A stretch of 64,000 nucleotides of DNA from Gracilaria domingensis (taxonomy: Eukaryota > Rhodophyta > Florideophyceae > Gracilariales > Gracilariaceae), in assembly GCA_022539475.1 (NCBI GenBank), contig VCMS01000015.1, positions 186,001-250,000 on the forward strand, written 5' to 3'. Both the position numbers and the translations under genes were made by a program. Each line of letters begins with the position of its first letter. Within the stretch, counting starts at the first letter, position 1. Positions 1-12,133 of this stretch are shown piece by piece. The notes under the pieces are model-generated. The model did no database searches and was not told where the DNA came from. It worked only from the letters and a program-made list of their open reading frames with translations.

Positions 1-512
1 AGCGAATGGTTTGTTCTGCTCGTGTCCAGTGAACACCGTTAGAGAACAACGATCACCCAGACGTGCAAGTAGAGAATTGTTGAGCACAGACTGAACGACT
101 GGCATTATGCCTGGCCAGCAGCTGTGCGGCAGTTGGTACTCCGATAGTAGGGCGCGGGTGGCTCGAAGAAGCTCTCGACATACTACCTCGACGGTTCCGT
201 TCGACCAAGGACAGTACGCGAGAGTGAAATGATGAGCAGACTTGGTGCGTTCGCGGAGAATCCTTACGACTTCATTCTTGATATGCGAGCCGCGGTCGGA
301 GACCCACTGTTGCACTACACCGAACGCTGCAAACACTTGATAAGACTTTCTGCGACGACTTCAGCAGTAGTTTCCGTAGTCGGCAATAACCACACATACC
401 CACTGTGGTCGTCCTTGAGCACAAGTACATAAAGAAAATCGTTTTCTGCAGGAGAAATGTAACAGAAATCGAAATGAAGAAGCTTACTTGGGCGGTCAGC
501 GTGTAGGGCATG

Positions 513-1806
513 GGGTTTGCATACAGTACCCCGGGTTACTTTAAAAAATTATTTTACAGCTATGTTCTCTAAGAACGTGCGTTACGAAGAGGTAATATAA
601 GCCTTATATTACCTCTTCAAAATATAGGAGAAAGTACGCATTTTCGCAAAATTTGAAATACATGAGCACAGTAAGCAAACTCATTGAAGTCACTCTCGTC
701 ATCACCGCCGTCCCCACTAACGCCGTCCAGCAGCACGCCCACGCCCCCGGCGCCTCCGTCACCCCCATCACCAGCTTCTCCGATACCACTGTTATCTCTA
801 TCCTCACCATCTGCCCTATCCCCTTCAACCACGCTAGTCCCTGCACAACCGCAATCTCCGCCATCTTCCAATTCCACGTTCGCGCCCCTTTCTCTTCCAT
901 TCCCCTTCTTCCTCCTTCAATAAACCTAAAGCCGCCAGATGCTCCCATGCCTTCCTTTCCGTCCACGCCGCTTATTCTACGCGGTCTGCTGCCGCGACCG
1001 AGAAAACTGTAGATCCCCTCACAGCCATCCCTTTTTCCATTATTGCGTAGCAGTCGTCGCGAAGGTCTCTGATCACAGGGAACTACATTAAAACAGCTAG
1101 ATATAAATGTCCGAGCGATATCCCCGCTATAGTCGGTAGACTAGTCAGTTTTTTCAACACTTTATTATGCCAGAAAGCTGGTCTGCCTAATGTCTAAGAG
1201 CACAGTGACAATAGCTTGTCAATAAAGAACGTACTTACGCTGTCTGCTAGACGCTGGGCTGGTGTGGTCTGTTCGTTTAAGGAACGCATTGGCGGGGTGA
1301 TATTACTGAGAGCCAGCGAGGCAAGTTGCGGCGGTCACCATGTGTACCGAAACATGCGACGCATAATAGCAATAAATACATGGCAATACATATTGATAAA
1401 ATGGATAGGTTTAACTCACTCTGATGCAGGGGAAATGTTAAGCTCCTGGTGGCCGTTTTGGCAATGAATGTAGCATTGGAGATACGTTGGTACTCGAAAA
1501 AAGCTTATGCAGACAGCACTGCGCTTCGACCGTTATCGGATCTTTGGTGTTGAAACCGTCAGAACCAAACGTTGAAGGCCTCAGAGCACAATCTGCGCGC
1601 GCCGTTGATTGAAACAGCTCTTTCCCCAGTGGATTAACAGCGGTACACTTTGGCAACTTGATGCACGGAATGTTCTCTAAAATATCTCTAAATTTAGTTT
1701 TCGGAGAGGTAATATAAGGCTTAAAGTGCAGCGCTGCACTTTAGGCGTCATATTACTTGTCTGTAAACTACCGCTTACTGTAACACGGGCAACTGTATGC
1801 GTACCC
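513..1806. mobile_element. Long-TIR non-autonomous DNA element 1 (Mutator-like?)
   Basis: The element starts GGGTTTGCATACAGTACCCC and ends with the inverse of GGGTACGCATACAGT. It is flanked by a perfect 10-bp direct repeat, GTAGGGCATG, at 503-512 and 1807-1816. Its terminal inverted repeats are about 105-130 bp long. At their inner end they carry a palindrome built from GAGGTAATATAAG and its complement. No transposase is seen; the interior (about 630-1670) is a Pro/Ser/Thr-coding-like low-complexity stretch with no recognisable product. Long TIRs with 9-10-bp duplications point to the Mutator superfamily, which is an inference. It sits inside the integrase region of element A and is therefore younger than it. 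Confidence 0.8.
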
Positions 1807-3214
1807 GTAGGGCATGGCCAAGTGGACGTGGGATGGACTTTGCTAAATCGGTGGAGAGACAGTGCAGACAGGTGCTGACGAAAGACTTCAAGTCCTTGTC
1901 CATATCTTTCCAATAAAAGTATGATTTCGTGGTAGCGAGTGTCACGTTTGCACTTCTGTGGCCACCGTGCCCGGTGTGGGCGGCAACAATTACCCTGAGC
2001 TTCATTAGGCTGCTGTCCCCTGGTATCCACATGACAACTCGATCATTCCGAACGCCGTCGGGGCCGTCTTTGAACCCACGCGGTTGTGTTTCCGACGCTG
2101 ATGACTGTTCTTCTTTGATCTCCTTCAGTGAGGGCCAATATAATTTTGTATCCAAGCCAGGGTCAATCGGAGCGGCCATGAGAGCTTTCGCCTAGAGAAG
2201 CGCTGCTGCTCTGACTTCCCGTGCAGGGTTGACAGCCCATCGAGTTAGCATATCGGCCCAAACGTTCTCCTCGCCCGGCAAGTGCTCCACAACGTAGCGA
2301 AAAGCACTGAGCTTGAGAGCCCATCTCATCAGCTTACTTGCTGTATGCTTCGAGATGCCAGGATTCCTTCCGTACGGGTCATACAGATACACGAGGTTGG
2401 CGTGGTCTGTTAAGATGTTCACCTCTCGTCCATACACAAGATAATCGAGTCGGCACATGGCCTCTGCGATAGAGTAGCCTTCCTTCTCTGGCACGGACCA
2501 GTTGGCTGCTGATCCCAAAAAGCTACCGGAAAGAAAACAGAGAGGCTCATGACTCTGTTCGGCGAAAGGTTTGCGTCGGTCTTCGTTCGGTACTTGGGTC
2601 AGTACGGCAGCCCAGTGTGTCTCGGACGCATCAGTGAAAAGGCAAAGCTGATGATCACTCTTGGGAGGAGCGAGTTCGACTGATGCAGCTAGTTGTTGCT
2701 TGATATCCGTGAAAGTGGATTCATGCTTGGCGCCCCATAGGTTGCCGAGGGAGAGGTTGCGAAGTGCCCGTTTGGTTCGCTTGCCTACTTTTGAACAGCA
2801 TTCTTCAAGTAGTTGATGCAGCGGGGCAATTCGTTCGGAGTATGCTGGAATACTGTTCCTCATCCAGTTGGTAGCGCAAACGAATTGTTGCAGCTCACTG
2901 GCCAGAGTCGGAGTTCTCATCGAGACGAGTGCGTCGTAGTGTCGAGGATGATACTGAACTCCTTCTGCTGTTACAGTGCGTCTGCAAAATTGAACTTCGC
3001 GTGCGAAAAATGTCGTTTTCTCGGCGTGTACCTTGAGTCCGATCTCTTTGCAGACCAGTAGGAATGACTCAAGGTTGTCCAGTAACTCCCTTTCTGTCTT
3101 GGCGTAGAAGAGGAAGTCATCGATCCACTGTAAGAATTTGTCGACCCGACCTTCGAATTTGTGTACAAGTACCGCTTGAAAGTGATTACCCGAGTCACTT
3201 TCGCCTTGGAGTAG

Positions 3215-4379
3215 GGGTACGCATACAGTTACCCGGGGATAAATAGGTGTTATTTTACTGGGATGTAACTTAAAATTTAAATTGCAGTGCTGCACTTTAA
3301 TCCTTACATTACCTCCCCAGAAGTTAAAGTTTTATCATTACTTTTGGAGGTAGAATGATGCCCACAACCGGTAAAGGCAGTGCCAGCGTAGTCGTTACAG
3401 ATTGGCAATGCCAATTTGTAACAGTCACACTGGCACTGCCTTTGATGGTCCGCCGTCGTCAACGGCGCATTGCATTCAAATGGTGCCAAATCGTATGTCC
3501 CACGTTATGCCTGTGAGGTCACTACGTCTGATGGTCACTTGGGTGTTGCAGTATGCTGCTTCGCAATGCGCCGCGAAACATCGTAGCTAATTGTACAATG
3601 TAGAATTTACGTGGCCAACAAGACACATCAAAGGCTGAAATATGAAAGCGCTGTGGTTAATAGTAAGTCGAGCATCGCCGCGTCGCAATAATATTCACAG
3701 CCACCCCAGACAGCATTCTCTTTTGGCAAGCATTTTCTACTCTCAGTAATACTGTAGGTTAGGTGGCACCAGCTTTTTCAAGAGATTTTTCTTAATTCAT
3801 CTTGGATGAGATGAAGTCAGAACATGTGAAACTAACGTTCTCGGTCGCAGGCACTACCGACGGAACAGATAATGACTTGTGCGCGATACGGTAGTTTAGC
3901 GGCAGAAGATGTGTCTTGAGATGTTAACAGGTGCTCAGTTCGATGCTTCCTTGGTTTACCGGGGAGAGGTCGTAGGCTCTGTTAAGTACAGCCTCAATGT
4001 TTCCTATTCAGGAAACGCTAGCTACGCTATGACTATGCTACACTGTTGGTGCGAGCGCACACTCCACACAATTATGAAGTGCTGAATTGTGAGTCGTGTC
4101 CTCTGTGGGTTTCGTGCAAACCCACTACATGACTGCAGCAACCCCAATCAAACAAAGAGCCAAATGTAAACGTATTTCTTGGGGTGCCTCGGTCGATAAC
4201 CTTGCAATGCATTCTGTTCTCAAAATACGGGGTAGTTTAAAATTTGCAAAAATGCGTACTTTTCCCGATATTCTGAAGAGGTAATATAAAGCTTATATTA
4301 CCTCTCCGTACTTTTGGACTTACAGTACGGAGCTGTAAAATAATTTTGTAAAGTAGACCAGGGTACTGCATGCAAACCC
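3215..4379. mobile_element. Long-TIR non-autonomous DNA element 2 (Mutator-like?)
   Basis: Same family as the element at 513-1806: it starts GGGTACGCATACAGTTACCC, ends with the inverse of GGGTTTGCATGCAGTACCC, and carries the same inner palindrome near 4266-4294. A perfect 10-bp direct repeat, CTTGGAGTAG, flanks it at 3205-3214 and 4380-4389. Its interior is unlike that of the other two copies and contains a 71-nt imperfect hairpin at 3373-3443. No transposase is present. It interrupts the reverse-transcriptase region of element A. Confidence 0.8.
3373..3443. other. 71-nt imperfect hairpin inside TIR element 2
   Basis: Two arms of about 35 nt pair around a centre near base 3408. The outer 14 nt (AAAGGCAGTGCCAG against its complement) and the inner 14 nt (GTTACAGATTGGCA against its complement with one mismatch) are nearly perfect, separated by a short poorly paired segment. 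The size and bulge pattern resemble a microRNA precursor or a foldback of transposon origin. Expression cannot be judged from sequence. Confidence 0.5.
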
Positions 4380-5373
4380 CTTGGAGTAGGCGTTTGGAAG
4401 AGTAAATTCCGATTGGTGTCTGTATGGACATCATTTCCTGTGATTGCGGTGCCAATGGAACTTGCCAGTACCCATGAGTGAGGTCGACATTTGCAAAGCA
4501 AGTGCTTCCTGCCACGTCCTGGAACTTGGATTCGAGGTGTGGCATGGCCGATTGGACTGGCACTGTGCGTGCGTTTGGTCCGCGGAGGTCTACTGTGAAG
4601 CGAAGCTTCGATGAACCTGGTTTCGGAACGGCGAGGGCCGGCGAAGCCCACCGAGCCGATGGATTCTTGTAGATGGCTCCCACAGCCTCGAGTTCTCGAA
4701 TGGTCTGCACGATAAAGTCCCTCTGTTGGGGAGCATAACGTCGTTGAGGAGACCTATATGGTTTCGAGTTCTCGACGGGTGTGATTTGGAGAGGTGGAAC
4801 GTCGACTGGTCGATCTTGCCCCAGCTTGATGCGGAAGACGTCGCGGTAATCTTCGAGGAGTGAGGACACTCGCTCAATACCTTCCTGCGACTTGCCGTTG
4901 CTGCGAGCTTCGTTCACGATCCGCTCGAACGCGTTGTCGATAGACTCCTTGCTGTCGGCAACGATGCCCGCCGTAAAACATTCGGGCAACTCTATCGGGT
5001 CGTCATCCGAGTCCGTGTAGGACAGACTTTGATACTTTGCGGGAGCAAATTTTAACTGTGCTGGGTTGAGATCGTTGAAGTCCTGGTTGTGAATGTCCTC
5101 TCTAACGCGAATGAGGTTATCTTGGAGGGTGAACGCAATCGAATTCAAGAATGGGCGCCCCAGAAGGATCTCATCCATCGGTTGATCGACAACGTAACAC
5201 TCGACACCCCGTACTCGAACTGGGATGCTAGTACGAGGGAGATATATCGTGATTGTCAGCACGACAGTTCGTGAGGCGAAAACGGAAGTATCTCCATCGG
5301 TTTGGAAAGCTCCAGCAAGTGCGACAGGTCTGAAACGTCCGTACAGAGAGATCCTGCACAGCGTTTGCGTTTG

Positions 5374-6458
5374 TTACCTTGGTGAACAGGGTTTCGTCGA
5401 TTGCGCTAAAGTCCGCGCCAGAGTCCCAAGTAGAGTTTCAAACACTGCATTCTCGATAGCCACACGGAATGGTCCGGAAGAATTGCTAGGAGCGACAGTG
5501 ACCATTGACGTTGACTGCTTCATGGCCTTTGCTCTTTTTGTCTCCTTCTTACCGTAATGCTTCTCGAAGAGTTCTTTCTTCCGATCCGTCGAAGTGTTTG
5601 GGCAGTCCTTGAAACGATGAATGCCGTCGCAGTCTTCGTTTAGACAGGGCTGGCTCCACTCAGTCTGCTTCCCCTTGCCGGAATGCTGGGTCTGCTTGGT
5701 GGTTTGGCCGGAAGGCCTACTGTCAGCGCCAGATGATTTCTTCACAACCCTGTCACCACGCGCGTTGTTGCGTAGGCTACGGGATTTCGAAGGATTAAGG
5801 CGGGAGAGGGCGGCCTCAGTCAGAGAAATTTCGAGTGCAATGTTCGAGACTTCATCTTTGAAGAGCTTGATGTTGGCCAGCTGGTCCTTCTTCCAACCTC
5901 TTCGCAACATCTTGATACGCTTCTGAAGCACTTCAGGTTTGAACTTGTTGACAAGGCGATCAATAAACTTCTTTGCCATGTCGGCGTCCTTCACAACCAC
6001 CGAAGCGTTGTTCTGATCCAAGGCCGTGATAACTTCAATAATGAAATTAGCGAAACCCCTGCGGGATCCTCTTAGTTCGGTTTGAAAGAAACGGAACGAA
6101 GCATAGAATCGATGCGCTCTGAAAGGTTTTTCGGGGTTGAAAGAGATGCCTTATCAAACCAAGACTTGACCATGTCATCAGTGGCCTCTTCCACAGTAGT
6201 TGCCTCTTCAATTTCTCCCATAATGCAGAGAGCGTGAAGTGTTGGGGCGTCTACGCAGTCCTTGATAGAGGCAAGAGGGAGTTTGGAAGCAGCATCGCGA
6301 TCCTTGTTGACGTCGTCTACCTTGGTGCGGTACGCAGCGTACTCGGTCTCAAATTTGATCAGAGACGGCTGGTCTACTGTCTTGAGAAGTGGCGGCTGAA
6401 TGACAGAAACAACTCCGTATTTTGAGGTAGCCATGGTTGGTTGCACGACGTCTGCCAT
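5374..6458 (-). mobile_element. gag region of element A (fossil)
   Basis: This is the gag part of the minus-strand Gypsy-type fossil. It contains a lysine/serine/glycine-rich stretch followed by a cysteine-histidine knuckle of the CCHC kind typical of nucleocapsid segments. The region upstream of it (higher coordinates) has the likely leader and LTR. It is treated as a fossil and appears broken. Confidence 0.65.
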
Positions 6459-6479
6459 GTTTCACACTGTTGCTCTTTC

Positions 6480-6666
6480 GATAGAACAAAGCGCTTTGTT
6501 GTTCAGTGTTTGACACCGCTGAATCACGCAGCGAAAGACTCACGCAGGATCGTGGAGGGCACACCCGTCAGATCTTGCCTTCATCTTTTTCGGGTTGTCC
6601 CCACAAAGTGGGGAGCTTTTATGTTTGCCCCTTGTTGACTCAGTTGTAAGCTGAGTCAACAAGTGA
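6480..6666 (-). repeat. candidate 5' LTR of element A
   Basis: Upstream of the gag region on the minus strand, a segment begins TGTTGACTCAGC and contains a near-perfect inverted repeat (TTGACTCAG / CTGAGTCAA, about 6637-6665) and a TATA-like CATAAAAG about 45 bp further in. This is the right place and polarity for a short LTR. The partner LTR is outside the window, so the boundaries cannot be tested here. Confidence 0.35.
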
Positions 6667-6934
6667 TTGCTTTCTCACGACAGACACTTGCGTCAGCGCG
6701 TAGACACGCAATACGTTCCTCACGCAAGACTATCACTAAAGCGTTAAATACAGTGCACTGTACACAAGTACACAGTAGCAGAGCAAATGCGCAAATGTAC
6801 ATACGCATTTGCGCGCATGCTCAATAGAGCTGCTGAAATCATACAACAGTATTGCATCTCGGCTTTTGTAACCGAAACGGGGACTCTTTGGACACTCCCA
6901 TGCATCTTTACAAGTCTGAAAAAGTTCTTTCTCC

Positions 6935-6942
6935 TATATAAC
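6935..6942 (+). promoter_or_regulatory. TATA box of the 7058 Cys-rich gene
   Basis: TATATAAC lies 123 bp before the ATG at 7058. The spacing matches the TATA-to-ATG spacing of the intact genes in this window. The 6667-6934 stretch before it holds a small inverted repeat (GCGCAAATG / CATTTGCGC, 6789-6814) and no gene. Confidence 0.5.
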
Positions 6943-7057
6943 CCACAGCAATCGCTCAAACCACTAGCAGTACCCATCGGAGACGAAAAACACACAGCTT
7001 TCGACTGCCAGGAAGAAGTAAATTGGAAAAGAACTGTACAAACGCTCTACAACCTTG

Positions 7058-8884
7058 ATGGCGAATCAAATATTATCTAGGCTTCTGAGTTTCTCCATTC
7101 TCCTCCTATACTATCGTGCCGCCTTAGCTAACGGTTGCCCAAGAGGGTCTTTCTGGAACTCGTCTACATTTGAATGTAGCCTCTGCCCTCCAGGATCATT
7201 CCAGAATTTGGAGAACTCCAGCAGCTGCAAACTCTGTGACTATGGTCAGTATCTTTCGTATGCTGGAGCTCAACGCTCTGAAGTTTGCAGAAGTTGTCCA
7301 GCAGGAATGTTTTCTGGGAGAGGCTCGTCGTCATGTACTCCATGCCCAGAAGGCCTGTTCTCGACAAAGCGTTCGCCACTGTGTGTAGCATCATGCCCGA
7401 AAGGAACACACATACTAACGACATCGCCGAGTAGCAATGAGAATGGTTGTAGTCCATGCAATGGTGGATATGCCGACGAGAGAAATCTTTTCAAGTGCAA
7501 ACGTTGTCCTCCCGGATCTGCAGCACCTCTCGGAGCCATTTCTATTGATCAATGCACTCCAGGCCCAGCCGGTACAGATTCTGCAGGCGACAGTCCCTGT
7601 GTCTAGTGTGGGCCTTATATGTTCAGTAGCGTATCTTACGCAAAATGCACATTATGTCCGCCCGGTTCGACAGCAGAAACGTTTCTTGGTTCTACAACTT
7701 GTATTCCACGTCAACCCGGTCAGTACGGTAAGGTAACGCTGGGATACTACAATATTCCAAGCTGCATCGATTGCCCGAATGGTACAATGTCTTATACCAG
7801 TGGTAGAAGACTCTGTCGACGAATCGATGGACCATGTCCACGCGGCTACATCCAAACTTCAACTGGAGACTGTGAGCGATGCGAAACCGATGAAATGTAT
7901 GACCGAGAACAGGAACGATGCGTACCATGCTCTGCTAGCGAAGGCAGTGTAGGTGGTCTGCCACTGCAATGTGCGCCATGTTCGGAAGTCATTGCGGCGC
8001 GAGTGTTTAAATCTCACTGTGTTTCATGGGATTATTCGCGTATAGTTCTTCCTCTAAACTGAACCTGTGCTCCTGGAACTTTTGTGCGTGAAGAAGAATA
8101 TGCGCGCGTCTGTGAGCCCTGCCCCATATGAAGCTTCAGCTCGGCTTCAAATTCTTCTAAGTGTTGTCGTTGCCCGAACGGAACAGTTTCCACAGAAGAG
8201 GGTGCAACAAGCTGTGAAGTGTGCCCTGAAGGAATAGTACCGAACCATTATTCTACTCGCTGCCTGGACCGCTTCACCAACTGTCCTATTGATACGCGGC
8301 TTTTCAGTAATCCGCATTTGCAATATACGTATTGTCTATCGAAAAAATGCAAGGTGGCAAAGGACGGCTCAATATCATGTGGTCCCTGCTCAAGGTCGTT
8401 CTACAGTGCAGCTGATTTTGACCACTGTCCACTCTGTCCTGGATATGAAGTAAGAAGTTACGACTATGTTTGCGGTTGCCGAGGACCACTTGCGCAAAAC
8501 TTGAGGCTCATAAACGCGACATGCTCTGTGTGCCCCGCTGGCAGCTATGGTGCTTTGGTTGCAAGTGGAGAGCATCACGAGTGCGTTGCATACCCTGCAG
8601 GAACGTATCGGGTGGTTGCAAGCTACGAGAGAATGTTGAAATCGAGGTGCCGTAGGTGCACGGAGAGTGCACCCTGTCAAAAATGTGACGCTGGCTTCGT
8701 GACGCGACATGATGGTGCGGCACATTGCGAGCAGTGTCCGACGGGAACCTTTAGCTACGGCATTGGTGACACAGAGTGCTTAGCAATTGGTTCTCTGAGC
8801 ACGTTCGCTCCGTTCAACCATCCTTTGGATTTGAACGTGGAGTCTGAAAGAATCTCAGATTTTTGGGAGTACAATACTCTCTGA
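7058..8884 (+). pseudogene. Secreted cysteine-rich repeat protein with three in-frame stops
   Basis: One reading frame of about 609 codons encodes a protein with an N-terminal signal peptide (ATG at 7058, start MANQILSRLL, hydrophobic core, then ANGC). Many CPPGS / CxxC-type modules of the ephrin-receptor-like/TNFR-like (GCC2_GCC3) kind follow. It is a paralogue of the intact gene at 55292, which shares the MAN start and the module style. Three stops fall in this frame: TAG at 7604-7606, TGA at 8060-8062 and TGA at 8129-8131, yet there is no frameshift. Judged by module patterns, the residues expected at these sites are Glu (GAG) and Gly (GGA) twice, so each stop could come from one G-to-T change. 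The simplest reading is a young pseudogene. Read-through or sequencing error are alternatives. A product ending at the first stop would be a 182-residue secreted protein. Confidence 0.75.
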
Positions 8885-10900
8885 CGAAGGGGTTCAAACG
8901 AGTTCAATTACTGGGGAGAATGGTAGTCACACTGACAATGTAACTTGAAACATGTCGAACATGGCGCACGCGCCGTATGCGCCAGTACGTGATTGACGTC
9001 TGCCGGTGGGCGACTGTCAGAGTCTCCAAGATACTTTAACACTAGTCAGAACCTTGAGCACAAGAATAGAGCTACCATCTTCTTTGCATATACAACAACT
9101 CTTTGATGTACACGACTCCCTGTCAACCAGTCTCGCCGAGAGGCCGCCATTGGCATCGCACGCCGCCCACCGAAAGTGTAACGCAGAAGACAGTCTACAA
9201 GCCAGCCGTGACGCTTGATCACCGTCCGTGGCTTGTAGCTGACGTGAGAGCTAGCACAAGACAGTAGACAGCTTGTAGGTTATTCGTAGATATCTCTAGA
9301 CTCCTACAAAATCTGTACTAAAGGAGAGTAGCAGGCCTTCCCCTCCATCGGAGAAGGCCAGATTTCACTCAATCATCTCTTCACTATAGAAGGGCTGCCA
9401 CTGCGAGTACCTCGTCAGCCGTAGTACAATCGTACCAAAGGACAAGGACCGGTCGCCGGGTGATTGAGATATGTCGTTGTCTACAGAAACAAGTGCGAAA
9501 TTCTGACGATACCACATGAGATAGGCGCTTTAACTGTGACATCGTGTAACTGATTTCAGTAACATAGGCTATTTTACATTGCTCCTTCAAGACAAAGATA
9601 AGGAGGACCGGCGAATGATTCTCTCTCTGTTTCTAATTTGATGAGGATTTGACCTAGTTCATGAATCTTCGATAGGATGGTGTAAATAGTTTTATTGATC
9701 ACTCTCCTTTTGGTCTCTTGTAGATCTTTGGTGTTTGGGTAGTTCGGAGACACAGAACAGGCACTCGCCCATAAGGTTCTGCTGCACCCTCTGACACAAC
9801 CGGACGCGTTCAGTGAGTCCTATGGGGACAACACTGTTCCACAGGTGGGAGGGAAGGGAAAACTAAATTCATAAAGAGCGTCGCAGAGACCCACATCGCG
9901 AGAGGAGAACGACAGGGCTCTGCGTCGCAGCGACGGCGATGAAGATCGTCGGCCATGACGATCTTCAAAAGCGCTGGAGAGAGCGGGAAATGGCAAGCTT
10001 CGGAATACTTTCATGACAAACGTAAAACATTTTTTATTTTTATACAAAAGGTTCATACATATATTCTAGCAAGTATCATTGCTGTTGCGTCGTAAGCAAT
10101 GTGTTGTACGTAGAAGTTTTGTAAGTTGATCGCTGTTCTTCTCCGATACCTGATCTTAGATCTACGGGAAATATGTTGATACTGCCGCTATCTCGAAATG
10201 AGAACTCGTGTTACTCGCATTTACTTTGAGCTAACCGTGTCAATTGTAGGCGTTCTGAGAGATCAATGCAAGATCTATTGAAGCACCCAAGCTTCGCTTT
10301 GCTACAGTTTAGTAAAACATGTTAATATTGAGTTACAATGTGTTCCGAATAGCAATATGAGCGGTATATATCGTTGTTTGGAACGGCAAACTTTTTGCTA
10401 TATGAACTTGAATATTATTCATTTCAACATAATTCGTTACGTTTATGTCACATGCACTGAAGTACTCTAATCCTACTACGACTGCCCGACAACTTTTGTG
10501 TCATACCATCGTTCTACTTCCTACTTCGTCGATACCTGAAATAACGCCATAATCCCGAAACACAAGGACGTTGAACATGTTCAACTGACATTGAATTACT
10601 AATTTATTGAATGAACCCAACGCACCAGCAAGGTGACCTGTAAACAAATCAAATAAAAGAAGATTGTAAATATTTTCAAAGTTTTGAACCAATGATACAC
10701 CTGATACTTTCGATAGAATATCTGCTATTTCCCGCTCTCTCCTGCCTCTCTATCAATGTTTCACAAGATGAATAAATTTTCTTGCCCCGAACGAAAGTTT
10801 TGAACAACTCATGTCACTTCGTGTGTAACGGAGAGGAAGTACTCACACGTGCAACACGCACGGAAATATTGAACGTGTCGAGGGTACTCTGGCATATTCA
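8885..10900. other. Intergenic stretch, no gene recognised
   Basis: Only short open frames with no recognisable product occur here. A hairpin made of GGCCTTC and GAAGGCC lies at about 9333-9359, just after the Cys-rich relic. The sequence becomes AT-rich from about 10020. It could hold further decayed parts of the Mediator-like relic to the right, but I saw no convincing match. Confidence 0.5.
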
Positions 10901-12133
10901 GTCGAGAGCCGCTTCCTTTCTTCAACATCGTATGTTGTACCAAGCGTAGGCTTGTAAGTCAAAAAGACCTGGAAGACCCTGGCGGCCTACCAGGTTAACC
11001 GCCAGTGTCTCCCCGACGTTCGGTTTGGTTCCCTGCCAAAATAATCTATTCCTGAACACAAATCCCCGCTTTCCTTTATAACCTACTCGAATGGCGAGTT
11101 GCGCCATTTTTTTTGTCGCCCCCGTACTGCAGTTTGCACTTTGCAGCATTCCCTGCCGAAAAAACCGCCCACGCACCCTACAATCTATCAACTGCTCCAG
11201 CCCACAGACACCATACTTTTTCTAAGCACAATATTCTTAACAACAATTTCATAACACATTGTCTACTCATAACAGCGCGCAACCTCAGGGATCCCGTTTT
11301 ACGACAAGCTCGCGTAAAACTGGTCGAAAGAGCAGTTGGTGGACGTCTGAGTGTTTCAGTCTACAGCCTGCTACAGATGCGCTCTATACAGATGAAAGTC
11401 TGTACACAACCTGTAACGGCTGCAAATGGCAGGCTAAGGCGGAGACACCGAACACTACGCAGCTTGGTAAGAACCTGCTAAAGTGCTCTCTCACGTCCCC
11501 AGAGACGCTTTTGCGGCTCCTGAAAACCCCCTCTCTTTTGCGCGCGTACAAACAACTCGGAAGTCTCTCCCAAGGCTTTGGATTGCCGGTGACTCCGGTT
11601 AAACGAGTTCGAGAGCAGGCGATGGACAGCAGGCCGAGCAAACTCATGGAGTCCAAAATCGTTTCTCACAGTATCGTGGGAAATTCGGAGAGCATGCAAC
11701 CAAATCCAGAGGATCACCGAATACTTAAGGAAAGAAATCGCTTTTCAATAACATCCTAACGCGTCTAGTTGTACACCACATGCTTCCATTTACGGTTTTG
11801 AGCACAAGGGAAGGCGAATGCGAATTGCGTGAGCTTGTTAAGCTTTTAGATCCCAGCTTTGAAGCCGTTGTTCCAAGCATTGCACGAATGGCAAGCAAGA
11901 ACATCCAGGCAATGTACGACGAACGATTGATTCAGGTCAAATCAGCTATATCGGCCGCATTGAAGCAAACGTAGGGAACCTTAATTTTTGATGGTTGGAC
12001 GGATGCGAGCTCTGAGAGTGTGATCAACGTATTGCTGACTATTACAGGAGTGGATAGGTGAAGACGAATATTCTTTCTACGGTCTATATACACTGGGTCT
12101 ACAAGTTTTGATGCTAATCTGTATGCGAACACG

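Larger units (their letters stand above)
1..6666 (-). mobile_element. Ty3/Gypsy-type LTR retroelement fossil (element A), 3' end outside window
   Basis: Minus-strand fossil of a Ty3/Gypsy-type LTR element. Reading from right to left I see a possible short 5' LTR (about 6480-6666), a gag region (about 5374-6458) with a zinc-knuckle-like CX4C-H-C block, then protease/reverse transcriptase, RNase H and integrase pieces down to base 1. Recognisable signatures are a WIDD reverse-transcriptase core, an HTGHGGHR zinc-binding start of integrase and a PWSNGTVE block of the integrase core. Two DNA elements with long inverted ends (513-1806 and 3215-4379) have inserted into it. It is broken, with a handful of breaks besides the two insertions. 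The 3' LTR lies beyond the left edge. Its pol resembles that of the younger element at 42187-47559, so they probably belong to one clade. Confidence 0.85.

Noticed and set aside
588-616. Palindrome read as a bacterial-type terminator
   Set aside because: The same palindrome recurs at the inner end of the terminal repeats of three transposable elements, and the DNA is eukaryotic.
653-1012. Pro/Ser/Thr-rich ORF inside TIR element 1 as a gene
   Set aside because: Three overlapping frames on both strands look equally plausible, which is typical of low-complexity C-rich DNA; no start context or family.
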